Shown: in pieces, positions 58,980-64,000 of the stretch
How positions within the stretch are numbered: position 1 is the stretch's first letter
Layout of the letters: each line of letters starts with the position of its first letter
NCBI GenBank assembly: GCA_964019695.1
Contig: CAXHUL010000535.1
Location: 1 to 64,000 of the forward strand
Direction of reading: 5' to 3'
Origin: Loripinus fragilis
Taxonomy: Eukaryota > Mollusca > Bivalvia > Lucinida > Lucinidae
DNA length: 64,000 nt
Position numbers and translations under genes: made by a program
The notes under the pieces: generated by a model
The model's input: the letters and a program-made list of their open reading frames with translations, nothing else
The model's database searches: none
Told to the model about the DNA's origin: nothing

Positions 58980-60760
58980 AGTATTTAGTAGCATGTGTCC
59001 TTAACTTCAGCCGGTCTAACTTTTCTTTCAATACTCAAAGGGTATATCCCTAATTCACTGCATACAGCAAGATTATTTGTGGATTGTTACACGTTCATCG
59101 TCCATTTACAAAATTTCCGTTGTACCCTATCAAATCTCATATACCCCATATTTCACTAGCATACTTTAATATAGAACATAGATATGAATCAAACAAATTT
59201 ATCATTATGTTTAATTGAATATCCAGATGTTTCGTTATGGATAGAAGTGAACACAGAGCTCTTAGAGCTTTACCAGATTAGGTTTTAGCTGCCTAAATGA
59301 ATGAACCACCTGGCCTGAGGTTATAAAACTTTTTTCAGGCTCAACTCAACTGAGCAGGAAATTTCAACTGCTCATAAAAACTAAAATACCAACAAATGAA
59401 GAAGTTTATTGCTTTAAGTCTCTCATGTTGTATTTATCATGCTAATAAATGTTAAAATGCCAACAATTGTTGGCATTTTAACACTTATGAGCAGGATAAA
59501 TTTAGTGCTCAGCGGAGTTGAGCATGAAAAAAAGTTTTATAACCTCTTTCACAATATGCATGAAATTTATCTAACAACAGTTTCAATCCTTCTCGTGTAT
59601 CACTGAATAAAACGGCATCATCGGCGAAAAGGATTAGGCACAGTGACAACTGATCTAACGTTATTCCAGCATCTGCATTTTCTTGAAGAGAATTCTCAAT
59701 ATCTTTGATGAAGAAAGCAAACAATAGCTGTGAGCAGATTTCCCCCTGCATCAGTCCAATGAAGCAGTCCAATAAATCAGAGGTGTTAAGATGTCGAACA
59801 CACTATTTGACCTCCTTATACATTGACCTAATTAAACTAAATAGTTTACCATCCGTTTCATTTTTTATTTATTTGTACCACAGACTGTTTTGATATACAG
59901 AGTCAAAAGCTCGTTTAAAATCAACAAAAGGGCAATATAAACATTTTTGCTGTTAAGATGTTTCGATTAGCGAGTTCTGGATGAAAATAGCGTCCACTGT
60001 ACTATGTTTAAATCCGAATTGAGCGTCTGTATTAGCAATGTTTGCAGAGGCCCAAGTTTTCAGCCAATCGTTAAGAATGCTTGAGAAAATCTTCCCAAAA
60101 CAGCTTTCTAGGGTTATGCCTCGGTAATTATTGGTATAGTCTGTGACCCTTTCTTGTGGAGCGGTATGATAATCCCCTTTGTCCATACCGATGGAAATTC
60201 TTTACTATCCAAAATTCTGTTCAATAAAATCTCTAAATGGTCGCATAAAATGTTGGCACTCTCAATGAAATATTCATTTAATAATGTGTCTGGTCCATGA
60301 GCCTTACTCTGCTTCAACTTCTTAATACTATTCAGTATTTCTTTGCATGTAATGGGTAAGTCTTATTCAGGGAATGTAGGGGTGTCAGGTTGGTAGGTGT
60401 CAAAATTGTTAAAAAAATCCTCGACGTCGCCATGTAACGTTTCAGTTACGTCTGAACCAATTTCTTTAAAATGTTCTTCGAATTCTTGCAATGTGACAGT
60501 TCCACTGGTTGTCTTTTTCTTCCATTTGAATAACTTATAATCTCGCTTTTTCTCAAGAAGAACACGCCTGTTCTCGTCATTTTTCAAACAGTTAAACGTA
60601 CAAAAAGCTTCCAGATAAGTGTTCCTTTTCTGTGTGCAAATATTATCGAACCAGCATTCTTTTGATTTATAGTTTGACTCGGTAAATGACACATTTGGTG
60701 AATTATTGTGACTTCTCTGGAAAAAAGGTTGATCTCTTGAACACATATAGTTTGAAAACA
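58980..60760 (-). pseudogene. LINE reverse transcriptase region, broken
   Basis: Pieces in order from high to low coordinates. SKAHGPDTLLNEYFIES and WTKGIIIPLHKKGS (60317-60150) come first. NNYRGITLESCFGKIFSSIL and AQFGFKHSTVDAIF follow to about 59960. LILFADDAVLFSDT with the ADD active site is near 59600. After the MITE at 59317-59546 come LNIMINLFDSYLCSILKYAS and ELGIYPLSIERKVRPAEVK (about 59200-58980). Several frameshifts and stops; clearly inactive. Confidence 0.85.
59317..59546. mobile_element. 230-bp palindromic MITE inside the LINE
   Basis: GAGGTTATAAAACTTTTTTC at left is the inverse of the right end GAAAAAAAGTTTTATAACCTC in its outer bases. The GCTCAACTC/GAGTTGAGC pair and a central CCAACAATTGTTGG complete a full-length palindrome. 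Confidence 0.85.
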
Positions 60761-60801
60761 ATTCAACAGTCTCGTTGGCTGGTTGCTGCGAATTTACTAT
60801 T

Positions 60802-61741
60802 TCATCCAGTAAATGTAAGTCTCAACGTTTGTAGGAAAATGTCCCTGTGTACCTCATTCCACCTGTATATACAGTACCTTTTCTCGCTGTCCAAAGCTAT
60901 ATGGGTGTTTAAAAGCATCGAAACTGTTAATGGTGCATGATTCCAGTACTCATTGAAATCATGCACAGTAAATTCCTTTAAGCTCGTAAAATTAACGTAT
61001 GAGGTCAAAAGATAGTTCACTACGCTCTCACCTGCATGTGTCATGCATGTAAAACGACCGTCCGTATCCAATCCAGATCTACCATTATGACACTGAATGT
61101 TAACTGCTTTGCATAATTCTAATAAATATTCACCAAAATGATTTGATGTTCGATGTATAGAATTCCGTGGCTCGATTGTCCCAGATATATACTCAAATTC
61201 TAGATCTATTTCAGTATTATTTTCAATGTAATCACACTTTCTTCCGATGTGGCTATATAAATCTCCTAGTAGTGCTATAATTCCCTTTGTTTTGTTAAAA
61301 GACAAGTCATCTTCTAATGTTTGAAAAAGTCAACATCGTATATAAGATGATAGCTTGGAGTTTTAAGGAGGTATATGCAACAGCGAAGTACCAATCACAT
61401 TCAATATTGAAAAAAGTTTGAAAAAAGTTTTATCTAACTTGATCCAGACTAAACAATCCATCTCATTTTTAACAAGATCAACCCATTTTCTTATCGTGTC
61501 TCTGATATAAATAATTATTCCTCCACTATTAGGTTTTGCACGTCTATTTTGAACCTTGCAATATGAATGAATTGGGTTACTATAACTGTTAAGATCAATG
61601 TTTGTTGGTTTTTAAGTCCAAGTTTCCGTTAAACAAATCAGATCATACTTTGAAATGAATTCAACAAAACCTTTGTCATTATTTTTCTGAGCTGATAAAC
61701 CTTCAACATTCCATGACAGAAATTTCAGGTCACTCTCAGTA
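60802..61741 (-). pseudogene. LINE APE-type endonuclease region, broken
   Basis: FLSWNVEGLSAQ, DLICLTETW (catalytic Glu), NSGGIIIYIRD, LLGDLYSHIG, GRFTCMTHAGESVVNYLLTS and WNHAPL (normally DHxP) follow the apurinic endonuclease plan. In-frame stops occur, and the changed DH motif supports inactivity. Confidence 0.8.
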
Positions 61742-61746
61742 GATCT

Positions 61747-62640
61747 CTAGGCCTCTGGGCCCAAGTAAAGTTCACCATCAATATAAAATTTATCAAATGA
61801 TAAATAAGCCCTCTTCTTGTCGCACCTCGCGTTTTTCAAGATTGTCAATAATTTTCGTCGTTTTAGCACAACATCCCTTGGAAACTGCTGGGACACGCCA
61901 TAATCTGTATCCTTTAGTTTAGGACTGGATTTATGCGCCATTTCCCTGTCGTTAAATGTCTGGACTAATATAGGGCGGGTTTTTGCAGCATCGAATCTTC
62001 CAAGTCGTCAGGCTCGTTTTATACCGATACTGTTGCGCGCATTTTCTATGCCCATATTTTCCTCCATGATCCTTTATATTTTGGGCACACACTGCTCAAT
62101 ATCTCTATCTACCTGATCTAACTCTTCACTGATCTTAAAAAATAAATTGTTTTTCATTTCAAGGCACTTCATTTCTGCCAAACTTAAATTTACTGAATAC
62201 GGCTGTCTGCTTCGGAACGTTCAATACATTTTGTTTCTTTTGGAGCTGTGACAGCATAGTTTCCATGTCAGTTTGCGTTTTCGGTATCACGTCTTATGAA
62301 TTTGAGTCAGTCACGTTTCTTCTCAATGTCTGTTGTCTTGGACTCGAGTGAGGTGACCTTTTGGTCAACACGCGTTGTAATCATATTGACTGATGCCTGA
62401 ATATGCTCTGTCCCATTTTTTTGTCCATTATATCAAGCCTTTGCAAGATTTGCACGATGAGATCAGAGTATGGTTGCATTACATTATGAGTCTGTTGGCC
62501 TGCTGGCGCTGGCATAGGTTTATTGTGGTACACAACTGTAGGTAGGAGGCATAGAAAAAGACTGACCTTGGTTAACAGGCAAAAGGCCTGCCCCGGTAGG
62601 CGAGACAAACACATTTGCCGCCATCATTTGTCTTTTCACA
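61747..62640 (-). pseudogene. LINE ORF1 remnant, RNA-binding C-terminal domain
   Basis: ENMGIENARNSIGIKRA, RLGRFDAAKTRPILVQTFND and PRDVVLKRRKLLTILKNAR, followed by FDKFYIDGELYLGPEA, match the ORF1p RRM/CTD plan (hRLG...RPI...F.....KE.vl...R.L). An upstream coiled-coil-like stretch (62110-62460) is interrupted by frameshifts. Confidence 0.75.
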
Positions 62641-63510
62641 CTCGTCTGCTCACATACATTTGGAGACAATTTATTCCTGTTTCATTTGCCCATCAGTAGT
62701 TTGTAAGTCAGGAATATGTAACAAGACACTTCGGAACACTATTTCATGTGTTAGTATAATATATCAATATTTTATTTATTGTTAAATAATTGTTTATCAC
62801 TGTTCAAGAACGGAGAGAAAATTTCAACAACTTCTATTTTCCCCGCTTACACACTTACCTGATGTAATTGTTTTCTAGGTTGTCTGTTTTAGATAATGCT
62901 GTCAGAACAAATTACAAATTTACACCAACAGCTAATTTACTGTTCTGGGAAGAAAGTTTTATACTTTGCAATTCATAAATGGACTTCAGCAAACGTAGAA
63001 GATTCACACAAAAACTGCGAAACCTACAGCTAATTTACTGTTCTGTAACTTTTTGTGGGACATAGACAATTTAAACCAGATGCCACAGAACGTGTCGTCT
63101 CTACCATCATGATCTGGGTCCAACATGTTTGCAAAGATTATCAGGCGGCAGTAAATGAATATTGTATTGTGGTACATAGGCAAACAGTGTAGACCAATAT
63201 CAGGCCTGACAAAACACAGGGTTAGATCAGGGTTTCTAACATTCCAGTTTCAAACATTTTGGATCAAGATCAGGCCCGAGGTTTGGGTCTGATCTGGGTC
63301 CAACTGATTTGCAAAGATTATCAGCAGCCGAGTTAAGTCTTGTAGACAGAGTTAGGCCTAGTACCCTGCCACCAGTGCAGACCCAGATCAGACAACGCGG
63401 AATGCGGTATCTACTGTTTGCCTACAAAATGTTCCGTTAAATTAGCTCTGTCATTAAGATTGCTGCTGATTGCTGTTTGTTATCAAAGACTGCCCTCTCT
63501 AATAAGTAAG
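62641..63510. other. Intergenic with hairpin-repeat arms
   Basis: Fragments of the CAAACAGTG/GATCTGGGTC family lie at about 63110-63140, 63180-63310 and 63375-63425. No gene seen. Confidence 0.5.
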
Positions 63511-63710
63511 TTAATTCTTTGCATGCTGGGTAATGTTTCAGTTTATTGTTGTTGTTTTCTGATTTTTTTGTAAAAAAGAAAAAATAATATGAGTGTCAAA
63601 CATTTTTTGTTCCAAATTAGACTGGAAGTTGTGTTGGGCCAGATCTGGGTCCAAACTGTTTGCAAAGTTAGGAGCGGATGACAAATTTGCAGTTGCATGC
63701 TCTTCATGTC
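63511..63710. mobile_element. TTAA-ended MITE, copy 4, one end decayed
   Basis: TTAATTCTTTGCATGCTGGG at the left, then the family sequence in inverse orientation, including GATCTGGGTCCAAACTGTTT. The right end has no clear TTAACTC. Confidence 0.65.
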
Positions 63711-63784
63711 TTTTTAAGGTTTGCTGATTTTTTTTTTTCAAAAATAACTTTTTTTTTTTTTACAATTAATTCTTTCAGAAACGC

Positions 63785-63955
63785 ACTGCAGCAGAAGACA
63801 CATTTTATGACCTCTTTCTTAATTTTCTAAAAAATAAGGTATGATATTTAATGAGAATCGCCTGCTAGCAGACGATTCTCATGAAATATCATGCCTTATT
63901 CATTATTTTTGAAAAAGCGGCAAAATTTGAAAATGCCCTCTGCTGCAAATTATAG
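63785..63955. repeat. Palindromic element at the window end
   Basis: A hairpin with arms AAGGTATGATATTTAATGAG and CTCATGAAATATCATGCCTT surrounds CTGCTAGCAG. Outer CTGCAGCAGA/TCTGCTGCA extends the palindrome. Confidence 0.75.
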
Positions 63956-64000
63956 GTGGGATGTTATGGGTTAAAATGGTGATATGTGGACACTCCACAG

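Overview
The window is eukaryotic genomic DNA, AT-rich, with spliced genes, long introns and very many transposable elements. A bivalve or related lophotrochozoan mollusc is the likeliest source. This rests on the repeat style: tetranucleotide-tailed repeats of the (GGAC)n type, dense palindromic MITEs, and Ngaro-like and Gmr1-like retrotransposons. I infer it and cannot prove it here. Only one ordinary host gene is recognisable, a nine-coding-exon SIL1 gene on the + strand (36994-53302). It encodes a 476-residue ER co-chaperone, the nucleotide exchange factor of BiP, ending in a perfect KDEL signal.

Region by region. 1-930 and 11351-11700 carry a rearranged pair of repeats with a TATA box and a splice-donor-like end. 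931-8008 is an apparently complete tyrosine-recombinase retrotransposon of the Ngaro type, coded on the minus strand. It has split direct repeats (A1 - ORFs - B1 A2 B2), a Gag-like protein, RT-RNase H, tyrosine recombinase and an SGNH-hydrolase ORF. Gag and RT lie in one frame, separated only by a UGA stop in the UGA-CUAG readthrough context. 8009-12700 is repeat-rich non-coding DNA. 12704-23700 is a nest of broken non-LTR retrotransposons. One minus-strand LINE is cut by a 7.2-kb TIR element (13616-20858, TAA target duplication) whose removal restores the RNase H reading frame exactly. That element contains two further TIR elements.

24463-35071 is a full-length, young LTR retrotransposon: LTRs of about 2.55 kb, GAAGC target duplication, tRNA-Leu-type primer site and one intact 1515-codon Gag-Pol frame. 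Its domain order is Gag-PR-IN-RT-RH, with integrase before reverse transcriptase. This is the Gmr1-like arrangement, reversed from standard Ty3/gypsy. The capsid-like region fits the proposed ancestor of the SCAN domain.

36994-53302 is SIL1. Its introns are crowded with at least six MITE families. One 1.5-kb element landed precisely in the exon 3 splice donor and left the donor intact through its target duplication. Another MITE starts 5 bp into intron 5. Intron 7 holds four decayed tandem copies of the 3' part of exon 7. 53303-64000 is intergenic and consists mainly of MITEs, a tRNA-derived SINE and one long degenerate minus-strand LINE (about 56090-62640) that is itself interrupted by younger elements.
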